From Druceiella hillmani (lineage: Eukaryota > Arthropoda > Insecta > Lepidoptera > Hepialidae), in assembly GCA_039881145.1 (NCBI GenBank), contig JAYKKI010000064.1, positions 1,591,001-1,655,000 of the forward strand: 64,000 nt of DNA, written 5' to 3'. Within the stretch, counting starts at the first letter, position 1. Every line of letters starts with the position of its first letter. This document shows, in pieces, positions 11,592 to 23,335 of the stretch. Under the pieces are notes generated by a model. It saw nothing but the letters and a program-made list of their open reading frames with translations. It was not told the DNA's origin and did no database searches. Position numbers and translations under genes: made by a program.

Positions 11592-12494
11592 GTAAGTGAA
11601 CCATTTTTCTTTACATATTTACAAATAACTTGAATTTCTTTCATTATTCTTCAACCAAGATCTGCTGACTGAATTGTTTCTCAAATCACCCATAAGTCTG
11701 AACATATTTCCTCTAATTTGGAATAATTAAAAAGCCCTTTTGGGATAACTCATGCCGCAGAGGGAAGCAACCTTCACTATTATTCAATTTAAACTAATTA
11801 TTATACATTTGACTTATTACAATTTCCAAATCAGGCTACACCATGATTACTCTAATTTTATTATGCCAAAGATGATAAATGGTGAATTTCTATGTTGCCA
11901 ATACCACTTTGATTTCATTTCCATATGGCTACAGTGAAATCTTCGAGAAAACGTAATATTTCTTCTACGATAAACAATACTCACAATTTAACACCATATG
12001 ATATAAAGAAATATGTAGGAGTGAAGCTAAAGTTTTGTGTTGAAATGGGGGACACAGCATTATAATCTAGTCTGAACAAATAGGTTTTTGATAGATGTAT
12101 TGTCTTACATTAATAATCAGATCATCATTGGTATTGCTGATATTGCTATACTTGCTATATTGTATTGACGTAGCGCATATAGACTAAATAATTTAATATG
12201 TCTCTACACAATACTTAATCCCGTATGTGGGATGGAGCACAAAAATATATGAATGTTCAGCTTGTATTTTTATATAATTGATTTGTGCTGTAGAAAATGA
12301 CAAAACAAAGTAATGTTTATCACAAGAAAAGTGTTTAACAATATAAATAGTCGACTACATTATACTCGCCTGCAATCGAATGTATGCAAACACGTCAGAA
12401 TGTCATAATATTCTGAATTAGAATAGGGCACAGTAGACATTATAACAGTTATCAAAACTATTGTATGCTAATATTTTCTGTGCAAACACCTGTA
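11592..12494. other. Expected place of Gr-A last exon; none recognised
   Basis: The frame 11752-11937 contains FTIIQFKL, faintly like FTIFHSFKL of the Gr-D last exon. It lacks the acceptor phase and the TYhhhhhQF segment, so I do not call it. Confidence 0.35.
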
Positions 12495-12770
12495 ACTTAC
12501 ACCATCTTTTCTCAACCTGGGGGTCGCACCCCTGCATACAAAAATTTGTTTTGAAGTGTTTCAAAATTAAATATTACCAGGTAATTACAACATGAAAAAC
12601 TAAACTTATAGTTTAATAATTAAGCCTTAAATTCTTTAAAATGTTTAACGTTAAGTAATTGAAAAATTATTTTAATTTATAGTCACGAGGTTGCAAGGCT
12701 TTTTACTTAACTTTTTGAATTTTTTCATGGCTCGAGACATAAACGTGGTTGAGAAAAATTGGCTTATACC
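12495..12770. mobile_element. hAT-like MITE
   Basis: Terminal inverted repeats TTTTCTCAACC (12507-12517) and GGTTGAGAAAAA (12747-12758) resemble the ends of hAT-family MITEs. The flanks CTTACACC (12496-12503) and CTTATACC (12763-12770) form an 8-bp target duplication with one mismatch, as expected for hAT. No coding capacity. Confidence 0.6.
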
Positions 12771-14349
12771 CTTCAATGTTTTGTCAGATGAATAGCTAAA
12801 TTTGTAGTTAGAACTTTGTTTTTTTCCAAATACATTCAGCTCTTATTTGTTATGCAATCATCAAAATTATCTTATTATTATATTATTATATTATAAATCA
12901 TCAAAATTAGTTTAACTTTTTTTTGTAAAAACTGCATTACACTCAGTGGCGGCGCTAGGCGTCGGCGACGTCGGCCACCGCCGACGGCCACGCGCCTGAG
13001 GGGGCCTCGCAGAAAAACTAGTTACCTGTTTATTTTCGTTTCGCCAATCATCCTGGCTTAGGTTGCCGACCCCGAACAATTCGGGAAAAAAGCTAAGCAG
13101 ACGATAATGATTTTATTATTTAACACGTGCCCGATGGAAGTGAGTACCTAGTAGGTACTTTATGGGTATTCAGAATCGTCTGTCTGGCAACACTATGAAA
13201 TGAAAGTTTCGCCCTAATGAGCGTTCTGACACACACTGCCCGACACGATATCTGTATTGGGTGAAAATGTTTGTAAGTAATGTGTATGGCATTTATCATT
13301 TATTTATTTATTGAATTCATGGGTGTAAGCAAACCCATGAGTGCAATAAATAAATCAATTATACGTGCAAAAGATCTTAATTTAGCACACATTCAAACAT
13401 AATGTGTGTGTGCTCTTCATTATGAGCGTCCGATACCGATATCGTATTATCGGGTAGTGTGAAAACGCTCAATTTCGCGCACGGCGGACGAGGCTCTGGA
13501 CGGGGAATCCCCGTGTTGTTTAGTTTATTTATCTATATTACATTTTTCTGTGAGAGTAATTTTCTTCATACGGCAACTCGCAGACTCGCAAGCGCAAAGT
13601 TTCTTTTTATCGTATTGTAAAGTCAACACCCCGACGTTCTAGTGCACAGTTCTAGTGGATAATAGTTTTACGTTATTATATTTATTATTAATTTCATACC
13701 TAATGTTAAGGTAAGTCAACATCAACTTTTTAACGACTTTAACGAAATTATTTCGTCAAAATCAATAGTTACCTATATCTTTTATAAGTCGTAAATACTC
13801 GTAATATTAACCAAGAAATAGGTTTATATTTACCTAGGTAAGTAAAGTACCTACCTACCTACTTATTAAAATATAGGTCATCTATTTCTCCATAGAAACC
13901 GAAATAGAAAAGTGAATAGGTACCTACTTACTTATTTTTAAACCTGCGCTAGTGTTTTTTCTCGAGATAATAGAAATATTTCGCCTCTCGATCAATGCCT
14001 TCGAGTATGTTTTGTATGCGTCAAAATTCGTCATAATTATTTTCACAGAGTTCTTTTTTCATAGGTACCTATGTACTACAATAAGTACAAAATAATATGA
14101 ATGAATTGGTACCTACAACAAATTATTTCATTTCTCCATAGAAAGACCTTGCTTATAATAAGTTGCTCCTGCATTACGTATTTAACAAAATAAGTAGGTA
14201 GGTAGGTACCTACTTACCTTTGCTTTCTTAATAGTGGCTATAAAATAAAAATATTCGATCTGTGGCATGTACATACATACATATACAGGGTGGTCATGGA
14301 TAAAGTGCAAATATGAAAACCATAGATTGAGACCATTACCCTGAACACA

Positions 14350-14766
14350 TACCGACATAGCTCGGAGGGTCAGCATGTTGAAGTGGCGGTGGGCAGGCCA
14401 CATTGCTCGTAGAGCAGTTTAACCGATGGGGAATAAATAAAGGTTCTCGAGTGGCGGCCGCGTACCGGTAAACGAAGCGTCGATAGGCCGTCACTTGGTG
14501 GTCTGATGACCTGCCCGCCTAACATACGCGGTTTTGTCACGCGTGAGATGACTTTCTATCTCGCTTACTCCAACGCAAATCGAACGAGTTAGCTAGAGTT
14601 ATGTCACTCTCTCGCGCGTAACAAAGCCGCTCATGTTACGGGTACTGGTGAGGGTGGTCGGGACTCGCTGGATGCAGCTGGCCCGTGACCAATCAAGGTG
14701 GCGCTCTTAGGGGAGGCCTATATCCAGCAGTGGATGCCTACCGGTTGAGATGATGATGATGATGAT
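14350..14766 (+). mobile_element. 3' fragment of a non-LTR retrotransposon (RTE/LINE-like)
   Basis: The frames contain WRWAGHIARR near 14385-14410, then a basic RP-rich stretch, then ARDQSRWRSLGEAY and IQQWMPTG ending in a (GAT)n run at 14749-14766. These are typical of the C-terminal end and microsatellite tail of insect LINE reverse transcriptases. It is a 5'-truncated copy, interrupted by a MITE at 14520-14638. Confidence 0.6.
14520..14638. mobile_element. Short MITE inside the LINE fragment
   Basis: Ends TAACAT...ATGTTA with an inverted repeat of about 30 bases, rich in GCGG/CGCG. It interrupts the LINE-derived reading frame. This is the innermost of several nesting levels in the hAT left arm. 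Confidence 0.5.
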
Positions 14767-14990
14767 ACAAAGTTGGCAGCTGACTCGTAAATTTTGTATA
14801 GTCGTTTTTTTTTCATTTCCGACAAAAAGTTTGACAAAAAATGTTCCGGGTATGTATCGTAATCCATGGTTTTCGTATTTGCACTTTATCCAGGACCTCC
14901 CTGTGTAATAATCATCAACCAACTCTTATAATCTGTATCCTGTAACATTGCGTTCTTATTAAACTTAACTAAAAAATATTGTAGGTCATC

Positions 14991-17504
14991 ATGTCTGGAG
15001 GACCCTCTAAAGACAAAGATGTAGGGAGAAAATGGGAATCCGGTGCGTCAAAAAGAAAAAGAAAGGCTGAAACGACTATATCCAACCAAGCTCTGAGTTC
15101 CAGTATGATGAAATTTCTTAAAAAACCTTCTTCAGGTGTCACTGCTTCAGAGTCATGTGATGAATCTTTATTTTCTGAAACAGAACCAGCTTCAGAGTTG
15201 AATGAAACTTTTAGTCAAATTTCTGATACAGCTTTACCTTCAACATCGAGTGAATCTGCTGTGACCCAAATTTCTGAATTCAATAAAGAGTTAGAAAGTG
15301 AGTATATGTGTGAGTCAGAAAATCAAGAGCAAGAAGTTCATTTAAGCGAGCCATTAATAGACCTAGATCCGGGGAAGTGGGTATTGCCACTAAACGATGC
15401 GCAGCCCCATGACTTAATTCAAAACGGTCCCGATTAAGACCTAGAGAAATCTGATGAAAATTACCCAAAAGACCAAAGTAAAATACATTTTTCTAAATTT
15501 CATTTTACTAGAAAATTGAGTAACGGCGAAACGCAACATCGCAGATGGTTAACTTACTCCATATCTCAAGATAAAGTTTATTGCTTTCCATGTAGACTTT
15601 TTTCACATTTGTAGACACAGATAATAAAAGATGGATGTTGTGATTGGAAGGATCTAAGTCGGATATTGCAAAGACATGAACAAAGTCAAGGACACATGGA
15701 GTGCATGATTAAATGGATGGAACTCTTTAAAGGAATCAAACACGGTAAAACAATAGATAAGGATAACGAGAGATCGATTAGGGAATCCCAAAAGTATTGG
15801 TATAATTTGTTTGAAAGATTGATAGATATAATAAACTACTTGGCCTCACACAATTTGGCATTTAGAGCTCATCGAGAATCCTTGAAATTGAACGATAATA
15901 AAAACTCTGACAATTTTCTAGACTTTGTTAAGTTGTTATCTAAATATGATCCGACACTACGGGAGCATATGCAACGTATTAATGAAAATCAACTTAATCA
16001 ACATTATCTGAGACACGACATCCAAAATGAATTAGTTAAAATAATGTCTAAATTAGTTATTAATGAAATTATGCACAGGGTTAAACAAGCAAAATACTAC
16101 GCCATCTTGCTCGATTGTACCAGGGACGTAAGTCATATTGAACAAATGTCAATAATATTAAGATTTTGCAATTTGTCAACTGGAGCTATAAAGGAACATT
16201 TTATTGGGTTTATTGACGTCGCAGAAACAACAGGAGAGTATTTAACAAAATCAATATTACAAGAACTGGAAAGAAATGATCTAGATATCCAAAACTGTCG
16301 AGGACAGGGATATGATAACGGCGCCAATATGGTCGGAATTAACAAAGGTGTCAGAACAAGAATACTCAATATAAATCCAAGAGCATTCTTCAAACCATGC
16401 GGATGCCACAGTTGGAATTTACTTTTGATAGATGCAGCTAACTCTTTAACGACAGCCAAAACATTTTTCGGCTTTATCAATAAAATCTATGTGCTGTTTT
16501 CAAAGTCAAGTAAGCGTTGGGAGATAGTAAAAAGTAAATTAAAATTGACATTACAACCTCTGTCTGATACGAGATGGGGAGCAGAATCGGAGCAGTAAAA
16601 GCAATATTTTTACAATTTGATGGTGTCATCGAATGCGTGAATGAAATGAAAAATAAAACTGATTATTCCGAAACTCTAAGCGACAGTGAAGCAGTCCTGA
16701 ACGAAATGTTGACTTTTGAGTTTATTGTTGCAATACACGTATGGTATGAGGTTTTCCTACGTATAAACAATATAAGTAAACTATGGTAATCGGTTCAAGT
16801 CAATTTGAAAGTCGCTATTGATACTTTACATTCATTTTGTAGCTGGATTCAAGAATTCCGTAATACAGGATTTGAAAAAGCGTAACAGAAGCTAGATTGT
16901 GGAGAAAATTACTCATGAAATTCAGTCTCAATTTAAGGAAAAAAGAATAGCCAGGAAAAAACGAATGTTTAGTTACGAACATACTGATGAACCAGTTGAA
17001 TCTCCTGAAATGCAGTTCAGAGTGAATTATTTTAACACAATGGTAGATGCTATAATAGTCGACACCGAATGTCGATTTACAGCGCTCACTGAATATTTAG
17101 AGCAATTTGGTTTTATTTATGATATCAATTATTTGAAATCTATGCCAAAAGAGGATCTTTTCAAACATTGTAATGATTTAGGTACAATACTTCGGGAAGG
17201 CGAAAACAGTGACATACAGCCTTTCGAACTATATGAGGAACTTCAGGTTTTAAAAACTAATTCACTAGACTCTATCAACGACGCGAAACAACTCATCCAA
17301 TACATTTTAGAAAATAATTTAGAAGAAATATATCCAAATGTTTATATTACAATTAGAATCATGCTCACAGTTCCGGTCAGCACAGCTTCCGCTGAGAGAA
17401 GCTTCTCAAAGTTGAAATTGATAAAAACCTATTTGAGAAGCACGATGAGCCAAGACAGACTATCCGCGTTATCAGTTCGGTTAATCGAAGCTAGCCAATA
17501 GCGG
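14991..17504 (+). pseudogene. hAT transposase pseudogene (TTF zinc finger, DUF4371, dimerisation domain)
   Basis: The transposase starts at ATG 14991. The main frame is broken by TAA 15435-15437 and TAG 15612-15614, both in frame. It shifts frame near 16575-16590, is stopped again at 16787-16789 and shifts once more near 16863-16899 before ending at 17501. Recognisable parts are: a zinc-finger segment with YCFPCRLF and SQGHMEC (about 15580-15700); a core with LDCTRDVSHIEQMS (about 16109-16150) and GQGYDNGANMVG (about 16303-16340); and the C-terminal dimerisation motif ASAERSFSKLK (about 17384-17416). The domain order resembles ZMYM1-type hAT proteins. Probably no longer able to make transposase. 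Confidence 0.85.
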
Positions 17505-17750
17505 CTAGACTTAACTACGACACAATTCTGAAAAAATTCAGTGAGGCTAAAACCCGAAAAGTTCGACTATTTTAATTTCTATGTGTGTAATTATTTTTTG
17601 TCATCATTTTATTAACAATAAAACTCGTTATATTCATAAATTATTTTATAATTTGGCTCACTTACTTTAACGTTTTTTTTAACTGCGTAGTAAAGAGGCC
17701 TCGCGAACTTAATGTCGCCGACGTACACATTTGGTCTAGCGCCGCCACTG

Positions 17751-18653
17751 CATTTACTACAGAGCAGTTCAATGCAAATGTACATTTTCCAAAAAAATTT
17801 AAATGGAATTTTATCAATTTTACATTGTAAAATGCATTTCTTTAATTAAAGGTAACTTGTTTTTTTCTTTTATTCAGTGGAAACAAATTTCAAAAGAATT
17901 CAAGTAAAAGACTCAAACATTCTCTAAAATTATATTAAATTATGTAGGCTGCGTGGATCGAGTTGTGAGCAAAACTTAACCGTACAATGTTATTAATGGA
18001 TAATCTGTCTAATATGTGGTAATATATCTACCAAACTGGTCTGTCTGCCTATTCTTTCATACTGTATTATATAATGGACTCTTGCAGCAGAAATAATAGA
18101 ATGCTGCATTGCTCTGTTTTGATACTAGACTTTAATTTTACTTCTACTCGTTTTTCCATACAAGATCTCTTACACTGTCATCGTTTAAGACATTTTTGAA
18201 TGTTAAATTTTTACATCTCAATACACTGACGCTAAATTTTTGGGAATTGTTTAGCAGGGATGAAATAATTTGTTTTCTCAGTGATTTCACTGTACTTGAG
18301 TGGAAATTAAATTATAATATATAGAAATTAAATATGAACATTCATCATGTATTGTAACGATGACCGAATTTTAACTCATTGTCTTTTGTGTGTAAAAAAT
18401 ATTAAAATCACAGGGTAGTCCGATTTGATTGCCTACACTTTAGAAACAGTAACAAGTCAAATGTGTAATAATTATTTCGAAACCAAAAAGTTGACCCCAC
18501 CAGCAGTATACCCCAATTGCAAAAAGACATTATACCTTTGAGTCTATATATATATACATATTATATATACATATAAACATACCACTGATATTAAACAAAT
18601 ATGAAAGAAACTTAAGTCATTTGTGATTGGTTAAAGAAAAATTGTTCTCTTAC
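17751..18653. other. Gene-free stretch
   Basis: AT-rich sequence with no supported gene. A strong acceptor-like TTTTATTCAG ends near 17877, but the sequence after it lacks a receptor motif. Confidence 0.4.
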
Positions 18654-18801
18654 ATAATTCTTCATGTACTTGCATTGACATCAAACGAGACTTTGTAGTT
18701 TCTGTCTCCAAGAATGTTTTTCCAACTACAAGACATCTTTCCACCAACGATATAATAGGATATAATGACAGTACTATGTAAATCACGGACAGTGATAATT
18801 T
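18654..18801 (-). pseudogene. Gr exon 3 remnant
   Basis: On the minus strand this 148-nt open segment aligns with Gr-A and Gr-D exon 3, sharing ETTKSRL and SMQVHEEL. It ends at a GTAAG donor. It is two codons shorter, and the acceptor AG expected before it reads TC; the nearest AG would break the phase. Other exons of this copy are not nearby. It is an isolated broken exon of the Gr-A/Gr-D lineage. Confidence 0.7.
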
Positions 18802-18959
18802 GAATCTCCGGAAATATTGTTTTCTTAATGTATATGTGGAAGGATGTCTTTCAAGTTTTCTGCAGCTTACTGATAAACATAAAATCCACTTATTAATTAC
18901 AAAATTGCAGACAAATATTTACAAAACTTCACATTATGTAACTTCAATTCTTGAATATA

Positions 18960-19050
18960 TTTGGCGGAATTTTGTAGAAATTCATTATTCACAATTAAAT
19001 GAAACTACATGATGTGGTATTATTTCTACTTTTTTAAAGTTCTTTACCAC
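18960..19050 (-). repeat. Penelope terminal-repeat piece ending at ribozyme cleavage position
   Basis: Matches one arm of the palindrome at 5481-5587 with its flank. It stops at CTTTACCAC (19042-19050), so the minus-strand sequence begins with GTGG, the bases directly after the predicted GTC cleavage position of the hammerhead-like motif. Sequence beyond that belongs to a Penelope reverse transcriptase in the opposite orientation. Confidence 0.55.
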
Positions 19051-19485
19051 TGAATATAACAAACCACAAAAATAATAATAAAAAAATAATAATATTAAAC
19101 TTAAATTTGGTATATTTAGAAAAAACACATTTGCAGATTCCATAATTAATGGTCATTCACAACACCCTTCGTTCAATACTTTAGAAACCTTCCATTCAAT
19201 GATTCACAAAGCGTTAACCATCCGTCTAGAAAAACCTAATCTACGTAAAGAAATGAAAACCATGAAGAAATTGCAGTAAATAATAATTATAACCCATCAA
19301 TTGTTACAAAACTGTACCATAATAAATTAAGAAAAATACTAATACAAGAAATATACCCGGTATTTTTATTTTGGTACCAAATAACAATAAAATTTACTAC
19401 AAATCCATCCCATACATAGGTAACGTATCACTCAAATTAGGAAAACTCTTAACTAATAATAAAAATATAAATAATATAACATGAC
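19051..19485 (+). pseudogene. Penelope-like reverse transcriptase fragment (C-terminal part)
   Basis: The plus-strand frames give KFGIFRKNTFADSIINGH, then NYNPSIV and SIPYIGNVSLKLGKLL. These match the end of the reverse transcriptase and the linker in Penelope-like elements, whose family pattern is yRKPT..D, then HP, then PYi..vS.k. There are stops and a frame change. The GIY-YIG endonuclease part is missing, and Gr pseudogene sequence follows. It supports naming the associated inverted repeats as Penelope-derived. Confidence 0.65.
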
Positions 19486-20328
19486 CAGTTTAATACCATT
19501 AATGGACAAAAGAAAAGTTGACAGTATAAGACAAAATACCTGAAGTAGAAATAATTTAACTTAGATTAATACAAAAAACATTCTTAAATTATCCTATTTA
19601 CTTCACTTTGTGCCAGTGTACCTGCAATTTAAACATTTTATTGAGTATACTGCATATTTCATTTACTATAATCAATATGTTTGGCAAAATCAATATGCAC
19701 TTAGGATTGCTTGAAACATCAAAATGGCTATTTCCATATAATTCATTCCAGTCTGCCACTCTGAGTAATACTAAATGATTTGTATTATTACGAAATATTT
19801 GTATTTGTATATGTAAGAAGATACATTAGAAGTAATTCCAAGCTGTTAATGAATATAACGAAATAAATTATTATGGAGAAAAGAGTCAGATTTTCTAGGT
19901 GGAAAAGGATAAAAGGTATTAAGTGACTTGTAAATATAATAAACGTGACCAACAGTCATGATTTCAAAATTTTTAAAGCATTTCGTTTTAAAAGAAATAC
20001 TGTAATAAACGGAAATGTCATTAAATCGTTGTAAACAATCAGCAAATAAATTTTTTTGCCAAAATAAATCAATTGATAAAACAGAAATGAAATTAACAAT
20101 GTTGCATATTGTAAGAGACCACTTTACTATATTTTTTCACCGTACAAAGAGATATGATGAGACCATGTGAACAAAATCACGAGAAAAATTAATGTCAAAC
20201 TGTAAATCTTCTTGAAAATGATATTCATTAACATTGCTTGTTCTTCTAATTGGTGCGAAATACGGTTGAATCCTAGAATTTACTGTAATGCAATTAGAAA
20301 GTGGATCGAGTTCCCCAAACTATAACAT
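19470..20328 (-). pseudogene. Gr pseudogene, exons 1-2 (Gr-B duplicate)
   Basis: Minus-strand paralogue of Gr-B: exon 1 at 19622-20328 and a degraded exon 2 at about 19470-19539. Colinear nucleotide similarity to 25016-25934 is clear across both exons and the intron. The Ser codon after LVALQ in Gr-B is TAA here (20280-20282). Small deletions near the start and a premature breakdown of frame after FTWSH confirm loss of function. The exon 2 donor is gone. The upstream 600 bases also match those of Gr-B, so this is a tandem segmental duplicate. Confidence 0.8.
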
Positions 20329-21197
20329 GATATTGTTAACTGAATTTTCTTTTCGACTAAATACCAATAGAAAATGTAGGCCTTCTTCGATAATGTAACC
20401 TATTTAGGTAAATGAAATGAGTTGGCCTCCCTTGACTTTGAATAAACAAGACCATTTGTTGTCTTCTATTAAAGTAGTTTACAATTATTGATTTTACCTG
20501 TCTGAAAGTAATTTTAGTACTATTCTAGGTCACATGTAAAAGCTTTGACCTTGTAATTTGTGAGTATTGTGAAGCTCTAATTTTTCTTTTTTGCTTTTAG
20601 CATAATTAAATTTAAATACCATATTTTAAAGTCAAGCAATTGCTGTTAGTAGCAATTGATTTTATATAAAGATTCATCAAGTAATTTCCTTACTTTTATG
20701 AAAAAAACACAGCGCCATCTAGTTGACCTCTCGCAGAAATTCAATTGTTTTTTTTCACTAAAATCTAATTTAAATTCTATTATGTAAATAAAAAGAATCT
20801 TCTCCTTATTTAACAACAATTTATTTGTGTTTAATTTGGTTTTACATTATCCAGGAATCAAGGAAAAAGATAAAAGATAAAAAAGATGGCCTATTTGCTT
20901 TTGCAAACATTGCTAAATGAGGAAAAATGAATATTAATTAATGAATTAATGATATTGTGGTCAGTGAGTGCACTAAAATACAATATGAAATGTGCCACTT
21001 TTCCAAGAAAAATTTATCACAAAAAAGATACTTCTACACTATATATTGATTCATAATATAGAATTTTTATTTTTGTTAAATTCAATACCGTTTCATACAC
21101 TTTTGCAACTTCTCCACATTTTGCACACAATTATAATCATAGTAATATTTTCACATCCAACATGATAAGCCAAACTGTATGTTGGTATTTGGAGGAA

Positions 21198-21237
<40 letters not shown>

Positions 21238-22175
21238 TAAGGGAAGAAAATAAAGAAAATAGAAGTATAAACAAAAATAATAAATCCATTGTCTGAGGCT
21301 GAATGCTGGAGATGTTGTAATCACATTTTGTTTAGGGTCACACAAATATAGCATTCAATTCTTAATCTCTATAATAAATTCATTAAATATTCACTGTTGA
21401 CATTAAAGATACAATTGTTCTATTGAAACAGCTTATGTAATAAGGAAGGTTTTTGCACTTGTTAAATCTCAAAGTGCAAAAGCCTCCAAAATTAAGGACA
21501 ACTCATAAAATCTTTGTTGCTAGTATGTTTGTCTATTCCGTATTTAAAGTACTCTCATTCCGAGAAATTGAATTGATTTTGTGGATATCACAGAAATTTT
21601 TTTATTAATTTTTTTGCATTTTTTTGGAAACATGGTGTGTAAACAAAAACCTTCTAACATTTGCATTTACATGTTTCATCATGTATAATTTTGTCTTTAT
21701 AAAGCTTGAACAATAAACTGTTGCCTTTCTCTTTATCTTCTACTCTTAAGGTTAAAACAATTACAATTTGGTATTAATTTTATACTTACAGCCTACGAAA
21801 TAAATATTGTTAAAATAATAAATAACGAAAAGTTAAAAAGTAATGTTTTTAAAAAATAAACTGAACATAGTACCAACACTTCACTTTTGTACATCTTTAA
21901 AACCTAAATTTTGAGGTTATATAATAAACAATGGAAAAATAAAATAATTTTAAATATCATCCATAAATATATAATCAGAAATTATAAGTAAAATAATGCA
22001 TTAGCATAACCTTTATTAAGTGAAATATTGTTCATAATAATATGTGGATCAAAAAAGTAGAAAATTTAAAAATATAGGTATGAATTAACCAGAAACATTA
22101 AGAAATTAATGAAATAAGGTTACATGAATAAAAAAGTTAAAGTAATCACATCATAAATTATTATAAAAATTCAAC
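20329..22175. other. Duplicated Gr-B upstream flank and gene-free DNA
   Basis: 20330-20950 matches 25935-27000 in the same order, including AATACCAATAGAAAATG and GCCATCTAGTTGA. A pure TA microsatellite lies at about 21200-21236. Nothing else was recognised. Confidence 0.5.
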
Positions 22176-22357
22176 TTATTTACCCGAACGCAAGCCTATT
22201 AACTGAACAATTACAATAATATATGTAACAACAAGATTGAAAAAACTAGGCAGCAATGATACTCGCAGGTCGAAGAGCTGACACACTGTGAAAGTTCCAT
22301 CGTTGCCCCGATGCATGATTTCTTCAAGCTTCGCCAATGAATTATCAAGTGAAGGAC
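22176..22357 (-). CDS. Gr-B exon 4
   Basis: Last exon with LFDLRVSLL and VVTYIIVIVQL, stop TAA at 22176-22178, acceptor AAG at 22358-22360. This exon is out of frame with the longer open frame that overlaps it at 22211-22426. Confidence 0.8.
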
Positions 22358-23259
22358 CTTAAATAATAGGAATATCTTAAACATCGTAAAAAAAATAGAG
22401 CAGAATATTTGTTTATACATACTCAAAGGTATAATTAAATTATATAAAATGAAAAAATACCCATATAAATCTATAAATATACAAGCCGTATGTATATTGC
22501 CACACAGCTTACTATTTCAATTTGCATAGGAGAGCAATATGCATAAGACTGCAGGAAAATAGTCTGTCTGCATTCAAGTCAGAGTATTTTCCTCAAATTT
22601 TGCTGTTTAATATACAAAGCAGGCTAAATTAAAGTAGATAAATACTCAAATGATATGTAGAGTCAATAGGTCACTTTCCAAAAATTTGAATTTATATTCT
22701 CTGAAGTCAATGTTTTGTACGTTCAGTAGTTTTTATGTTTCAAAAACAGACATTTGAAAAATTAAATAAAAGATGCCATTGTTGTTAATTCTTTTGAAAA
22801 TATATGAAATGTTATTTGTCGCTTCTAATGTTGCATATATCAATTTCTTTTCTGTTAATCCCACGATGTGGTTTTCACTAATTAACTTTAATGTTCAATA
22901 TAATCAATTTGATGAATTGTTTAGAGTAGACATAATCAGTGACCATCCAGACACAGTGACAAAAGCAATTTACTAATTTGGACTTAATAAGAATATCACT
23001 TAGATTAACTTGTCACTGAATCATGACATAACTGTATTTTTTTTAAATCATAAAACTTTATAAATAATAGTTAATTAACTAACAAATCAAAATGTGTTGA
23101 GGTAGAGGTGTGTGCTCGAAGTAGAGGTGCATGAAGAAGTCTATTTAGAGGAGAAACACGTTACCCAATTTCCTGCTGATTTCGATACAATACCCATATT
23201 TCAATTAGGTAAGCATCAATGCCTAGATATGTATAAATAAATGATATATACAAAAAAAT

Positions 23260-23335
<76 letters not shown>

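Larger units (their letters stand above)
14285..14904. mobile_element. Nested element with about 45-bp inverted ends
   Basis: The left end from ACAGGGTGGTC (14285) and the right end ...GACCTCCCTGT (14904) are inverted repeats of about 45 bases, both containing TGGATAAAGTGCAAATA. This looks like a small DNA element inside the hAT left arm, itself hosting the retrotransposon tail at 14350-14766. Confidence 0.5.
12944..17750 (+). mobile_element. hAT transposon with nested insertions
   Basis: Ends CAGTGGCGGCGCTAG (12944-12958) and CTAGCGCCGCCACTG (17736-17750) are perfect 15-bp inverted repeats. The GC-rich subterminal sequence contains GTCGCCGACGT near the right end and related GTCGGCGACGT near the left. 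A broken hAT transposase occupies 14991-17504. The flanks (ATTACACT and CATTTACT) are not a clean 8-bp duplication. The left arm is peppered with TAGGTACCTACC-type motifs (13800-14220), unlike the rest of the window, which suggests a recently arrived element of different origin. Confidence 0.85.

Noticed and set aside
11752..11937. Possible last exon of Gr-A
   Set aside because: Only FTIIQFKL resembles the paralogue; no phase-correct acceptor and no TYhhhhhQF segment.
16133..16480. 115-codon frame on the minus strand
   Set aside because: Antisense shadow of the hAT transposase core.
12936..17758. 8-bp target duplication for the hAT element
   Set aside because: The flanks ATTACACT and CATTTACT do not match well enough; the call rests on the terminal inverted repeats and transposase.
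21151..21354. 67-codon frame on the minus strand
   Set aside because: Its centre is a TA microsatellite and it has no motif.
22211..22426. 71-codon frame on the minus strand
   Set aside because: Wrong frame over Gr-B exon 4; the frame reached by phase-correct splicing ends at 22176 with the receptor C-terminal helix.
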